A stretch of DNA of 64,000 nt from CAMYMQ01 sp963730305 (GTDB lineage Bacteria; Pseudomonadota; Alphaproteobacteria; Bin65), in NCBI GenBank assembly GCA_963730305.1, contig CAVSRB010000009.1, forward strand, positions 139,027-203,026. Reading direction: 5' to 3'. Position 1 is the stretch's first letter, and every line of letters begins with the position of its first letter. The notes under the pieces were generated by a model that searched no databases, was not told the DNA's origin, and saw nothing but the letters and a program-made list of their open reading frames with translations. Shown in pieces: positions 9,490-18,598 of the stretch. A program made the position numbers and the translations under genes.

Positions 9490-10548
9490 TCAGGCCGGCG
9501 CCGAGACCGGGTCGTTGCCGCGCTGCTCGCGCCACAGGCCGAGCTTCGTCTGCGCCGACCGGTCGGAGAAGCTGAACAGGACCGCGTCCTCGTCCGCCTC
9601 GTGGTGGTAGCTGCACCAGCTCGGCACGACGAAGATGTCCTTCGGCCCCCACTCGAACGCCTGGCCGTTGATGTAGGTCCGGCCCGTGCCTTCGACCGGC
9701 GAGAACACCATGCCGTCGGTCGAGCGGTAGGGGGTCGAGGTGAAGTCCTTGGGCAGCAGCTGCATGAAGGTGGCGATGGTCGGCATCGCGAAGTCGCCCG
9801 TGGTCGGGTCGATATACTGGACCTTCAGGCCGTGGCAGGGATCCCACTCGTCGTACTTGCGCATCTGCTCCAGCGTCTCGCGGGTGCGCGCATACGGGTA
9901 GTTGAAGATCGGCGAGCAGTGGCCCTTCTTCTCGTAGCCGACCGGGACGACGTTGCCGCCGTAGTGGGTCGGCGAGTAGTTGACCGGCCGCGACAGCGGC
10001 TGCTCGTCGTCGGGATAGTTCTCGGCGAAGGAGGTGTCCATGGTGTTGATCAGCGGGACGTCGAGACCGTCCATCCAGATCATCGGGACGTCGCTCTCGT
10101 TGCCGTGGTCGTGCCACGTCCAGGGCGGGGTGATGACGAAGTCGCCCTGCTCCATGATCGTCTTCTCGCCGTCGACCGCGGTATAGGCGCCGCCGCCGTC
10201 GAGGATGAAGCGCAGCGCCGAGGCGGCGTGGCGGTGCGCCGGCGCGACCTCGCCCGGCATGATCAGCTGCAGGCCGGCATAGAGCGAATGGGTGATCCGC
10301 GACTCGCCGCGCAGGCCGGGATTCTCCAGCACCAGCACCCGGCGCTCGGCCTCCTTGGCGGTGATCAGCTTGCCCGCCTCCATCACGTGCGGGCGCACGT
10401 CGGCGAACTTCCAGATGTGGGGCACGGCCGGCGACACCGGCTCCTTGGTCACCAGGCCGGCGAGCACTTCCCACAGCGGGGCCATGCTCTTCTTGTCGAT
10501 CGTGTTGTAGAACTTCTCGCGTTCCGGCGACTTGGTGGGTGCGTCCAT
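9490..10548 (-). CDS. Gentisate 1,2-dioxygenase-type bicupin
   Basis: A 352-aa bicupin. The first cupin has the metal-binding run PAHRHAASALRFILDG with further ligands at WTWHDHGNES; the second, degenerate cupin ends SWCSYHHEADEDAVLFSFSD. This is the gentisate 1,2-dioxygenase / 1-hydroxy-2-naphthoate dioxygenase family, Fe(II) enzymes that split the ring of hydroxylated benzoates. The ATG at 10548 is chosen because GGAGGA lies 10 bases before it; the frame is open further up to 10656 but without a site. It is separated by 159 AT-richer bases from the PaaA-like gene, leaving room for its own promoter. The product in the gentisate route would be maleylpyruvate. Confidence 0.88.
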   Translation of the reverse strand: MDAPTKSPEREKFYNTIDKKSMAPLWEVLAGLVTKEPVSPAVPHIWKFADVRPHVMEAGKLITAKEAERRVLVLENPGLRGESRITHSLYAGLQLIMPGEVAPAHRHAASALRFILDGGGAYTAVDGEKTIMEQGDFVITPPWTWHDHGNESDVPMIWMDGLDVPLINTMDTSFAENYPDDEQPLSRPVNYSPTHYGGNVVPVGYEKKGHCSPIFNYPYARTRETLEQMRKYDEWDPCHGLKVQYIDPTTGDFAMPTIATFMQLLPKDFTSTPYRSTDGMVFSPVEGTGRTYINGQAFEWGPKDIFVVPSWCSYHHEADEDAVLFSFSDRSAQTKLGLWREQRGNDPVSAPA

Positions 10549-10707
10549 TGGTGATGATCCTCCCGTTCGGGCCACTATGCGGCAGGCCGGACATAGTCCG
10601 ACATCCTCCGCATGTCCTTCACGATATAATTTATCAGTATACGGAGTAAATGTCACCCGGCCGATAATCCGGGCGCCATGCCCCGGCCATGCGCGCGGCG
10701 TCGGGCT

Positions 10708-11425
10708 CTAGGCCGCCATCGGCTCCGGTTCCGGCAGCGACAGGCCGAGCTTGCCCTCGACCAGCTCGCGGACGCGGTTGATGTAGTCCTCGCGCATCTC
10801 CTCGTTGGTGCGCTTCTTGATGCCCCACTTGCGATAGATCTCGTTGTTCTTCGAGTTGGCCCGGCCGAAGAAGTGCGGGAAGCCCGGGAACAGGGTGTTG
10901 ACCAGCTCCTGGACGGTGGCGCGGCCCTCATCGGTCTCGATCAGGTCGGTGCAGAAATCCTCGCCGAACTGGGCGTGGAACCGCTCCTCCGGCATGGTCA
11001 TGCGGGCCAGGTTGCGCAGCGGGTGGAAGGTGCAGTGCAACAGGTCCTCGACCTGCAGGATCTCGGCCAGGTCGCCGATCATCTTGATGACGCAGAACTC
11101 CTCCCACCGGGTCATCTTGAAATTGAAGATGTTCAGCGGCTTCTTGGAGGTCTGGTCCGGCAGCATCGCCGTCTCCGGCACGCCCATCTCGCGCCCCAGC
11201 TCGAAGAAGCGATAGTGGTGGCCGTATTCCTCCATCGCCACGCGGCAGGTCAGCCACTTGGCGTAGGGGGTCGGCGCCAGCGCGATCGCCGGCTCGTCGT
11301 AGATCCGACAGCCGTGCAGCTCGTTGATGGCATGGCTGATAACGATCTTGCGGCACGCCTCCTGATATTCTTCAGGCTGGTGCCGCAGCTCCTCGACGGT
11401 TTCGACCTGCGGGTAGATCGGTCAT
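10708..11425 (-). CDS. PaaA/PaaC-like diiron oxygenase subunit (frame change at codon 2)
   Basis: A 238-aa ferritin-like protein with two Glu-x-x-His motifs, EEYGHH and PEERFHAQFG, the diiron ligands of phenylacetyl-CoA epoxidase-type proteins (PF05138). The only good start, ATG at 11425 with GAGGAG before it, is one base out of frame with the body. Removing the base at 11422 gives MPIYPQVETVEELRHQPEEY, a natural N-terminus, so this is probably a sequencing insertion. It lies 11 bases after the SDR gene, in an operon with a ferredoxin-reductase. No second epoxidase subunit is nearby, so it would act as a one-subunit oxygenase, perhaps on a CoA thioester made by the divergent ligase. Confidence 0.8.
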
Positions 11426-11436
11426 GGCGGGGCTCC

Positions 11437-12381
11437 TCAAACGTAGGGTTCGGTGTTGAAGGCTTCGAGGTCGGTCGACAGTTCGGTGAACTTGTCGGCG
11501 AATTCGCCGGCCGCGGCCGCGGCGAGCGTCTCCGGGGTCCAGTCGGCCTGCTCGTTGACCAGCCGGGCGATCGGCCGCGGCTGCGAGAACAGGAAGACCT
11601 CGCGCCCGCGCACGCCGACGATCTGGCCGGAGATATCGGCGCCGGCGTCGGCGCACAGCCAGGTGACGGCGGTCGCCACGTGGTGGGCGTCGAGCTTCAC
11701 CGCCCGCTCCTTGTACTGCCTCTGCGCCTCGTCGGCCGGCTGGATGATGTCGGTCACCCGGGTGTGGGCGAAGGGCACGACGAAGTTGGCGGTGACCTTG
11801 GAGCGCATCATCTCCAGCGCCGTGATCCGGGTCAGCGAGAACAGCCCGCCCTTGGCGGCGGCGTAGCTGGCCTGGCCGAAGTTGCCGTAGAGGCCGGCGG
11901 TCGAGCCGATGTTGACGATCCGGCCCCACGAATACTCGCCACCATTCCCCCGGCCGTCCTTGAACTGCTGGCGCAGCACCTGGGTCGCGGAATGGGTCAG
12001 GTAGTAGGCGGCGTTGAGGTTGGTCTGGATCACCGCGTCCCAGTCGCGCGGCTCGCCCTTGAACACCAGCGCGTCGCGGAGGATCGCGGCGTTGTTGACC
12101 AGGATGTCGAGCCCGCCGAATTCCTGGACCGCGCGCTCGACCAAAGCGGCGGCCGCGCCGGGGCTGGCGATGCTGTCGTCCCAGGCGACCGCGCCATTGC
12201 CGACCGCCTTCGCCGCGTCGGCCGCGACCGACGGGTCGGCGCCCTCGCCGTCGACCCCGGTGCCGCTGTCGGCGACCACGACCTTGGCGCCCTTGGCGGC
12301 GAGATCCTTGGCGATGGCGAGGCCGATGCCCCGCCCGGCGCCGGTCACGATCGCCACCCGGTCTTTCAGCAAATCGCTCAC
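11437..12381 (-). CDS. SDR-family dehydrogenase (multifunctional-enzyme type 2-like)
   Basis: A 314-aa short-chain dehydrogenase. It shows VTGAGRGIG (NAD(P) loop, residues about 12-20), NNAA, INIGS-type serine strand, and the catalytic YAAAKGG. Beyond the usual 250 residues there is a 60-residue C-terminal extension, as in 3-hydroxyacyl-CoA dehydrogenases of the 17beta-HSD4 type. Its GTG start overlaps the stop of the reductase gene by four bases. In context it would oxidise a hydroxy or dihydrodiol intermediate produced by the neighbouring diiron oxygenase; that is inference. Confidence 0.88.
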   Translation of the reverse strand: MSDLLKDRVAIVTGAGRGIGLAIAKDLAAKGAKVVVADSGTGVDGEGADPSVAADAAKAVGNGAVAWDDSIASPGAAAALVERAVQEFGGLDILVNNAAILRDALVFKGEPRDWDAVIQTNLNAAYYLTHSATQVLRQQFKDGRGNGGEYSWGRIVNIGSTAGLYGNFGQASYAAAKGGLFSLTRITALEMMRSKVTANFVVPFAHTRVTDIIQPADEAQRQYKERAVKLDAHHVATAVTWLCADAGADISGQIVGVRGREVFLFSQPRPIARLVNEQADWTPETLAAAAAGEFADKFTELSTDLEAFNTEPYV

Positions 12382-13403
12382 GCGTCCTCCAGCTTTGCTT
12401 TCTCGGCTTCGGTGTAGAAGGCGTCGGCGTGGCAGTCCTGCCGCCGGACGCCCAGCATCTTCAACTTCTCCGTCACGCTCTCGACCATCACCGGCGGCCC
12501 GGCCAGATAGGCCTTGGCGCCGTCGAGGTCGTCGAAATCCTCGGCGATCGCGTCGGCCAGGAAGCCGGTGCGCCGCTCGGTCGGCCCGTCCGGCTCCGAC
12601 AATACCACCGTGACATGCAGGTTCGGGTGCGCCTGCGCCAATGCGGCAAAGTGCTCCTCGAGATAGACGTCGCGCTCGGCGCGGACGCCGACATAGAGGT
12701 GGATGTCCTGCTTGGCGCCGGTCGCCAGCGCCTCCTCGACGATCGACTTGACCGGGGCGAGGCCCGACCCGCCGGCCGCGGCCAGCACCGGGCCGCGATG
12801 GTTGCCGCGCCAGTGCGACGCGCCGTAGGGGCCGACCACCTTGACCGTCTCGCCGACCGCCAGCGTCTCGGCGACGTAGGGGCTGACCGTGCCGCCGGGG
12901 GTCAATCGGATGTGGAATTCCAGCTCCGGCTCGGTCGGCCGGTTGGCCATCGAATAGTCGCGCGCGGGCAGGCCGTCGAAGGCGACCTGGGCGTATTGGC
13001 CGGCGGAGAAGTCGAACGGGCCGCCGGCCTCGACCGCCAGCCTCACGACGCGGATGTCGTGGGTCGCCCGGTCCAGGCCGGTGACCCGGCAGGTCATGTG
13101 CCGGATCGGGTGGGCGACGGTGTCGTTGGGGTCGAGCCAGACCACCTCGGCGTCCGACCACGGCACCGCCCGGCAGGCCAGGATCAGCCCCTGGTCCTTT
13201 TCCGCCTTCGACAGGGCGTATTCGGAATAGGGCGACATCTCGATCTCGCCGGAGACCAGCTCCGACTTGCAGGCGCCGCAGTTGCCCGAGCGGCATCCGT
13301 GCGGATAGGGCAGGCCAGCGGCCAGCGCCGCTTCCAGGATAGTCTGGCCCATCTCGACGGTCAGCACGTCGTCGCGGCCGCGGATCTTGACGGTGAACGA
13401 CAT
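12378..13403 (-). CDS. Ferredoxin-NAD(P)H reductase, oxygenase electron-transfer component
   Basis: A 341-aa three-domain reductase. The N-terminal plant-type [2Fe-2S] ferredoxin has CRSGNCGAC with a fourth Cys in LACRAVP. The FAD domain has RDYSMAN, and the NAD domain has GGSGLAPVKS and AGPPVMVES. This layout (ferredoxin at the N-terminus) is that of benzoate dioxygenase and BoxA/PaaE-like reductases. It is first in the minus-strand operon, with GGAAGG before the ATG, and so is the likely electron donor to the PaaA-like protein or to the Rieske oxygenase at the left edge. Confidence 0.9.
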   Translation of the reverse strand: MSFTVKIRGRDDVLTVEMGQTILEAALAAGLPYPHGCRSGNCGACKSELVSGEIEMSPYSEYALSKAEKDQGLILACRAVPWSDAEVVWLDPNDTVAHPIRHMTCRVTGLDRATHDIRVVRLAVEAGGPFDFSAGQYAQVAFDGLPARDYSMANRPTEPELEFHIRLTPGGTVSPYVAETLAVGETVKVVGPYGASHWRGNHRGPVLAAAGGSGLAPVKSIVEEALATGAKQDIHLYVGVRAERDVYLEEHFAALAQAHPNLHVTVVLSEPDGPTERRTGFLADAIAEDFDDLDGAKAYLAGPPVMVESVTEKLKMLGVRRQDCHADAFYTEAEKAKLEDA

Positions 13404-13435
13404 GGCGGCACCTTCCGGGAAAACCGTCAGTTAGT

Positions 13436-13462
13436 CAAATAATTTGTATTACAAACTATTTG
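13436..13462. promoter_or_regulatory. 27-bp palindrome, candidate MarR operator
   Basis: The core TTTGTATTACAAA (13443-13455) is a perfect palindrome around base 13449. It extends to 13 base pairs on each side with a single mismatched pair (13442/13456), with outer arms CAAATA and TATTTG. It lies between the reductase start (13403) and the MarR gene, so one bound dimer could control both divergent units. Confidence 0.7.
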
Positions 13463-13482
13463 TCGCCCTTCTTATCTGTGCT

Positions 13483-13998
13483 ATGAACAATTTTATGACC
13501 GATCAGGAGCTCAATCCAGCGGACGCAGGGGCATCGGCGGCCGACGTGCGCGACGCCGGCGAGGCGGACGAGTTCGACCGCGGCCTGCTCGAGAGCCTGC
13601 TCGGCTACCACCTCCGCCGGGCGGAGGTGTTCGCCTTCCAGAGCTTCGGCGCGACCGGCCCGGGGCACGAAGGTATCAGCCCCGGCCAGCTCGGCGTGCT
13701 GCTGATGGTCCAGGCCAATCCGGGCATCAACCAGACCGGCGCGGGCCGGGCGCTCGGCATCGACCGGTCCACCCTGGTCTCGATCATCGACGCGCTCGAA
13801 GACCGCGAGCTGATCGAGCGGACGCCGTCGCCGACCGACCGCCGCTCCCACGCGCTGCTGGTCACGGCCAAGGGCGACGGCTTCCTCAAGCGGATCCGGA
13901 CGCGGCTCGACGCCCACGAGGACGAGCTGGTCCGCAACCTGAGCGCCGACGAGCGCGCGGTGCTGATCGACCTGTTGCGCCGGATCGTTTCACCCTAG
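13483..13998 (+). CDS. MarR-family transcriptional regulator
   Basis: About 171 aa, with a winged helix: ISPGQLGVLLMVQANPGINQTGAGRALGIDRSTLVSIIDALEDRELIERTPSPTDRRSHALLVT, including the DRR wing typical of MarR. Two ATG codons (13483 and 13495) are possible; neither has a clear Shine-Dalgarno site. It is divergent from the catabolic operon and directly upstream of the CoA ligase. MarR proteins of aromatic clusters commonly sense the aromatic acid or its CoA ester and release DNA. Its likely site is the palindrome at 13436-13462. Confidence 0.88.
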   Translation: MNNFMTDQELNPADAGASAADVRDAGEADEFDRGLLESLLGYHLRRAEVFAFQSFGATGPGHEGISPGQLGVLLMVQANPGINQTGAGRALGIDRSTLVSIIDALEDRELIERTPSPTDRRSHALLVTAKGDGFLKRIRTRLDAHEDELVRNLSADERAVLIDLLRRIVSP

Positions 13999-14021
13999 CG
14001 TCCCGGGATCACGGAAGGACG

Positions 14022-15566
14022 ATGGCCAAGCTCATCGGCGAGGTGCTGGCGGAGGCGGCGGCGCGCTACCCGGACAAGGTGGCGATCGTCGAGGGCGTCC
14101 GGCGGGTGCGCTATGCCGAGCTCGACCGCGCCGCCAACCGCTTCGCCAACGCGTTGCTGGCCGCCGGCGCGGCCAAGGGCGAGGTCGTCGCCATGCTCTC
14201 GGGCAACCGGGTCGAATACCCGGTCTTCCTGTTCGGCGCCGCGCGCAGCGGCTGCATCGGCGCCCACCTCTCGGTGCGCTATACGGGCGACGACCTGCGC
14301 TATGTCATCGACCGCTGCGACATCACGACGGTGTTCGTTCACGCCGATTTCCTGGCCAACGTCGCGTCGGTGCGGGACGCACTGCCCTCGCTGAAGCGGG
14401 TGGTGGTGTTCGGCGGCCCGGCCGGCGACGGCTGCCAGAGCTGGGACGACTTCCTGGGCGATGCGGGCGACGCCCCGCCGCCGGTCGAGCTGACGGAGAC
14501 CGACCCCTTCTGCCTGACCTTCACCGGCGGCACCACCGGCTTTCCCAAGGCCGTGCTGGTCGACCACCGCGCGCGGGTCAGCGCCTCCCAGGGCGCGTGG
14601 GCGAAGTTCGAGCTGACGCCCGACGACGTGCTCGCCCAGGTGACGCCGCTGTTCCACGTCGCCGGGCTGTTCTCCTGGTACCTCACCGGGGTCGTCGGCG
14701 GCTGCGGCTTCGTGTTCATGCCGGGCTGGGACGCCGCCGGCTTCATCGACCTGGTCCAGGCCGAGCAGATCACCGCCGGCTTCATGGTGCCGACCCAGGT
14801 CGGCGCGATGCTCCAGGACCCGGCCTTCGACAAGGCCAAGCTCGCCAGCCTGCGCTACATGAACTTCGGCGGCTCGGCGATGCCGGTGGCGGTGCTGCAC
14901 CGGCTGCACGAGCAGTTCCCGGACATGGTCATCATCGAGCATTACGGCCAGTCGGAGGTCGGCGCCGCCTGCTTCCGGCCGCCCGAGATGGCGCTGGCCA
15001 AGCCGACCAGCGTCGGCATCCCGTTCCCCAATGTCGAGCTCGCCATCCTCGACGCCGAGGGCAAACCGCTGCCCGACGGCGAATCCGGCGAGGTCGCAGT
15101 CCGCGGACCGGCGCTGATGCGCGAATACTACCGCGACCCGGAGCAGACCGCCGCCGTGGTCACCGCAGACGGCTTCCTCAAGACCGGCGACGTCGGCTAC
15201 CGCGACGAGGACGGCTACCTGGTCCTGGTCGACCGCTCCAAGGACGTGATCATCTCCGGCGGCGAGAACATCTACCCGACCGAGATCGAGAACGCGCTCT
15301 ACAAGCACGAGGCGGTGCGCGAGTGCGCCGTGTTCGGCATCCCGGACGACCGCTGGGGCGAGGTTCCGGCGGCCCATATCGTGCTCAACGACGGCATGGG
15401 TCCGACCGACCAGGAGCTGATCGACTTCGTCGCCGCGCGCATCCCGCGCCACAAGCGGCCGCGGGTGGTCAAGTTCGTCGACGTCCTGCCCAAGACGGCG
15501 GTCGGCAAGATCCAGAAGAACGTGATCCGCGCGCCCTACTGGGAAGGCCGGGCCCGGGCGATCTGA
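14022..15566 (+). CDS. AMP-dependent acyl/aryl-CoA synthetase
   Basis: A 514-aa adenylate-forming enzyme that makes a CoA thioester from a carboxylic acid, ATP and CoA. Motifs: TFTGGTTGFPKAV (phosphate loop), EHYGQSEVG, KTGDVGYRDEDGYLVLVDRSKDVIISGGENIYPTEIE, and the C-terminal KTAVGKIQK lysine. GGAAGGACG precedes the ATG, 23 bases after the MarR stop. Given the divergent oxygenase/SDR operon, the substrate is likely an aromatic or alicyclic acid, but fatty acids cannot be excluded from sequence. Confidence 0.88.
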   Translation: MAKLIGEVLAEAAARYPDKVAIVEGVRRVRYAELDRAANRFANALLAAGAAKGEVVAMLSGNRVEYPVFLFGAARSGCIGAHLSVRYTGDDLRYVIDRCDITTVFVHADFLANVASVRDALPSLKRVVVFGGPAGDGCQSWDDFLGDAGDAPPPVELTETDPFCLTFTGGTTGFPKAVLVDHRARVSASQGAWAKFELTPDDVLAQVTPLFHVAGLFSWYLTGVVGGCGFVFMPGWDAAGFIDLVQAEQITAGFMVPTQVGAMLQDPAFDKAKLASLRYMNFGGSAMPVAVLHRLHEQFPDMVIIEHYGQSEVGAACFRPPEMALAKPTSVGIPFPNVELAILDAEGKPLPDGESGEVAVRGPALMREYYRDPEQTAAVVTADGFLKTGDVGYRDEDGYLVLVDRSKDVIISGGENIYPTEIENALYKHEAVRECAVFGIPDDRWGEVPAAHIVLNDGMGPTDQELIDFVAARIPRHKRPRVVKFVDVLPKTAVGKIQKNVIRAPYWEGRARAI

Positions 15567-15591
15567 AGCACGGAGTTCGTCGCCGGCAGCT

Positions 15592-15690
15592 CCCTCGATA
15601 CGCTCGCTACGCGAGCTACTCGGGATGAGGGCATGATGAACGGTACCCTCATCCCGAGTAGGGCGCGCGGCAGCGCGGCCGTATCGAGGG
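15592..15690. repeat. Long imperfect inverted repeat (hairpin element)
   Basis: Outer arms CCCTCGATACG (15592-15602) and its complement ending at 15690 flank a perfect 16-bp inner stem, 15616-15631 with 15646-15661, with a 14-base loop. It follows the CoA synthetase stop and precedes polA. It may stop transcription, and it has the form of a palindromic intergenic repeat. No other copy of the same sequence was seen in this window. Confidence 0.75.
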
Positions 15691-15805
15691 GCCTGCGGGA
15701 CGCTTGAAACGCTGTTCATCTTGCCCCGCGACTCGCGTCGCCGCCCGCCGATGGGGTATACCCAACGCCCCGATCCCGCCTCCCCAAACGAGGGCCCCGC
15801 CCGCC

Positions 15806-18585
15806 ATGTCCCCCAGCGCCGGCAAGCACGTCTATCTGGTCGACGGCTCCGCCTACCTGTTCCGCGCCTTCCACGCGCTGCCGCCGATGACGCGCGCCGA
15901 CGGGACGCCGGTCAACGCCGTCTACGGCTTCACCAACATGCTCTTGAAGCTGATCGACGACGCCAAGGCGGACGGCGACGCCGACTATGTCGCGATCATC
16001 TTCGACGCGGCGCGGACCACCTTCCGCAACGACATCTATCCCGACTACAAGGCCAACCGCCCGCCGCCCCCCGACGAGCTGATCCCGCAGTTCGCGCTGG
16101 TCCGCGACGCGACCCGCGCGCTGGAGCTGCCGTGCATCGAGATGGACGGCTACGAGGCCGACGACATCATCGCGACCTACGCCCGGATCGCGGTCGAGCA
16201 GGGCGCCAAGGTGACCATCGTCTCGTCGGACAAGGACCTGATGCAGCTCGTCGGCGACGGCGTCGAGATGCTCGACCCGATGAAGTCGAAGCGCATCCGC
16301 GACCCGGAGGTGCGCGAGAAGTTCGGCGTCGGCCCCGACAAGGTGATCGACGTCCAGGCGCTGGCCGGCGATTCGACCGACAACGTGCCCGGCGTCCCCG
16401 GCATCGGCGTCAAGACCGCCGCCCAGCTGATCGAGGAATATGGCGACCTCGACACGCTGCTCGCGCGTGCCGAGGAGATCAAGCAGCCCAAGCGGCGCGA
16501 GAACCTGATCGAGCACGCGGATCTGGCGCGCGTCTCGCGCGAGCTGGTCACGCTCCGCAAGGACGTGCCGGTGCCCGAGCCGATCGAGGCCTTCGAGCTC
16601 AAGGACCCGGACGCGGAGAAGCTGCTCGCCTTCCTGACCGCGCAGGAGTTCAAGTCGCTGGTCTCGCGGGTGGCGAGCCGGCTCGGCGCGGCGGGGGACG
16701 CGACCGCGGCGGCGGTGGCCGAAGGGCCGGCGACGGACGACCTCGACGCCCGGCTGGTCGACGAGGAGAAGGACCTGGAGGCCTGGATCGCGCTCGCCCG
16801 CAAGCGCGGCTGGGTCGCCTTCGACACCGAAACCACCTCGCTCGACGCGACCCAGGCGGAGCTGGTCGGCTTCTCGCTCGCGGTCGAGCCGGGCCGGGCC
16901 TGCTACGTCCCGGTCGGCCACCGTCACGCCCGGCGCGCTGGCCTTGGAGCAGGCGGTCGACAAGCCCAAGCAGATCGAGTTCAAGCGCGCCCTCGACCTG
17001 ATCAAGTCGCTGCTCGAAGACCCGGCGGTGCTCAAGATCGGCCACAACATCAAGTACGACATGGTCGTGATGCGCAGCTACGGCGTCGACATCGCGCCGG
17101 TCGACGACACCATGGTGCTGTCCTACGTCTGCGACGCCGGCCGCAACAAGCACGGCCTCGACGAGCTGGCCGAGCTCCACCTGGGCCACACCAACATCAA
17201 GTATTCGGAGGTCTGCGGCAGCGGCAAGGGCCAGATCTCGTTCGCCGAGGCGCCGCTCGACAAGGCCTGCCCCTATGCCGCCGAGGACGCCGACGTCACC
17301 TTGCGCCTGCACCGGCTGTTCAAGCCGCGGCTGGTCACCGAGCACGTGACCACGGTCTACGAGATGCTGGAGCGGCCGCTGATCCCGGTGCTGGTCGATA
17401 TGGAATGCCGCGGCATCAAGGCCGACGCCGACGTGCTCCGCCGGCTGTCCGGCGATTTCGAGCAGCGCATGGCCGGGCTCGAGGCCGAGATCTACGAGCT
17501 CGCCGGCGAGCAATTCAACATCGGCTCGCCCAAGCAGCTCGGCGACATCCTGTTCGACCGCATGGGGCTGGAAGGCGGCAAGAAGACCAAGACCGGCGCC
17601 TGGGGCACCGGCGCCGACGTGCTCGAGATGCTGGCGGCGCAGGGCCACGACCTGCCCGCGCGCGTGCTCGACTGGCGCCAGCTCTCCAAGCTCAAGAGCA
17701 CCTATACCGACGCGCTGGTCAACCAGATCAACCCGCGCACCAGGCGGGTCCACACCAGCTATGCGATGGCGATCGCGGCGACCGGGCGGCTGTCCTCGAC
17801 CGACCCCAACCTCCAGAACATCCCGGTGCGCACCGACGAGGGCCGGCGCATCCGCGAGGCCTTCGTCGCCGACAAGGGCTCGAAGCTGGTCTCGCTCGAC
17901 TATTCGCAGATCGAGCTGCGCCTGCTCGCCCACGTCGCCGACATGGACGCGGCTCAAGCAAGCCTTCCGCGACGGGCTCGACATCCATGCGATGACCGCT
18001 TCCGAGGTGTTCGGCGTGCCGGTCGAGGGCATGGACCCCATGGTCCGCCGCCGCGCCAAGGCGATCAACTTCGGCATCATCTACGGCATCTCGGCCTTCG
18101 GCCTGGCCAACCAGCTCCGCATCGACCGGGGCGACGCGGCGGCCTTCATCAAGGCCTATTTCGAGCGCTTCCCGGGCATCCGCGACTACATGGAGGAGAC
18201 CAAGGCCTTCGCGCGGGCCAACGGCTTCGTGGTCACCCCGTTCGGGCGCAAGATCCACGTCAAGGAGATCAACTCCAAGAACCCGTCGCTGCGCGGCTTC
18301 GCCGAGCGCCAGGCGATCAACGCGCCGTTGCAGGGCGGCGCGGCCGACATCATCAAGCGGGCGATGGTCCGGGTCCAGCCCGCGCTCGACGACCGCAAGC
18401 TGGCCGCGCGCATGCTGCTCCAGGTCCATGACGAGCTGCTGTTCGAGGTGCCCGAGGCCGAGGTCGACAAGACCGTCGACTTGCTCAAGCCGCTGATGGA
18501 GACGGCGTGCCGGCCGGCGCTCGACCTCTCGGTGCCGCTGGTCGTCGACGCGGGCGTCGGCGACAACTGGGCGGCGGCGCACTAG
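15806..18585 (+). CDS. polA: DNA polymerase I (two apparent single-base insertions)
   Basis: About 925 aa after correction, the full PolA length. Domains in order: 5'-3' exonuclease (VYLVDGSAYLFRAFHALP, SSDKDLMQLV, GDSTDNVPGVPGIG), a 3'-5' exonuclease with intact acidic residues (FDTETTSLD; GHNIKYDMVVM; YAAEDADVT), and polymerase (SSTDPNLQNIPVRT, SLDYSQIELRLLAH, RRRAKAINFGIIYGIS, LQVHDELLFEV). The frame moves by one base twice. Dropping one C at 16921-16922 joins VPVGH to VTPGALALEQ, and dropping one G at 17951-17952 joins ADMDA to LKQAFRDG. Both lengthen short homopolymers, so sequencing error is far more likely than gene loss. Confidence 0.93.
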
Positions 18586-18598
18586 GCGCCGCGCCGCG

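Noticed and set aside
11437..13296. A 619-codon protein fusing the SDR to an N-terminal extension
   Set aside because: The extension is an antisense-like Arg/Gly-rich shadow of the reductase gene. The SDR starts at GTG 12381 with a four-base overlap.
16944..18431. Separate genes for the N-terminal, middle and C-terminal parts of polA
   Set aside because: The three open frames join end to end through conserved PolA motifs and together give the normal full length.
15806..18585. Programmed frameshifting in polA and the other split genes
   Set aside because: No shared slippery heptamer or downstream pseudoknot is visible at the sites, the changes hit many unrelated genes, and one lies in a tRNA.
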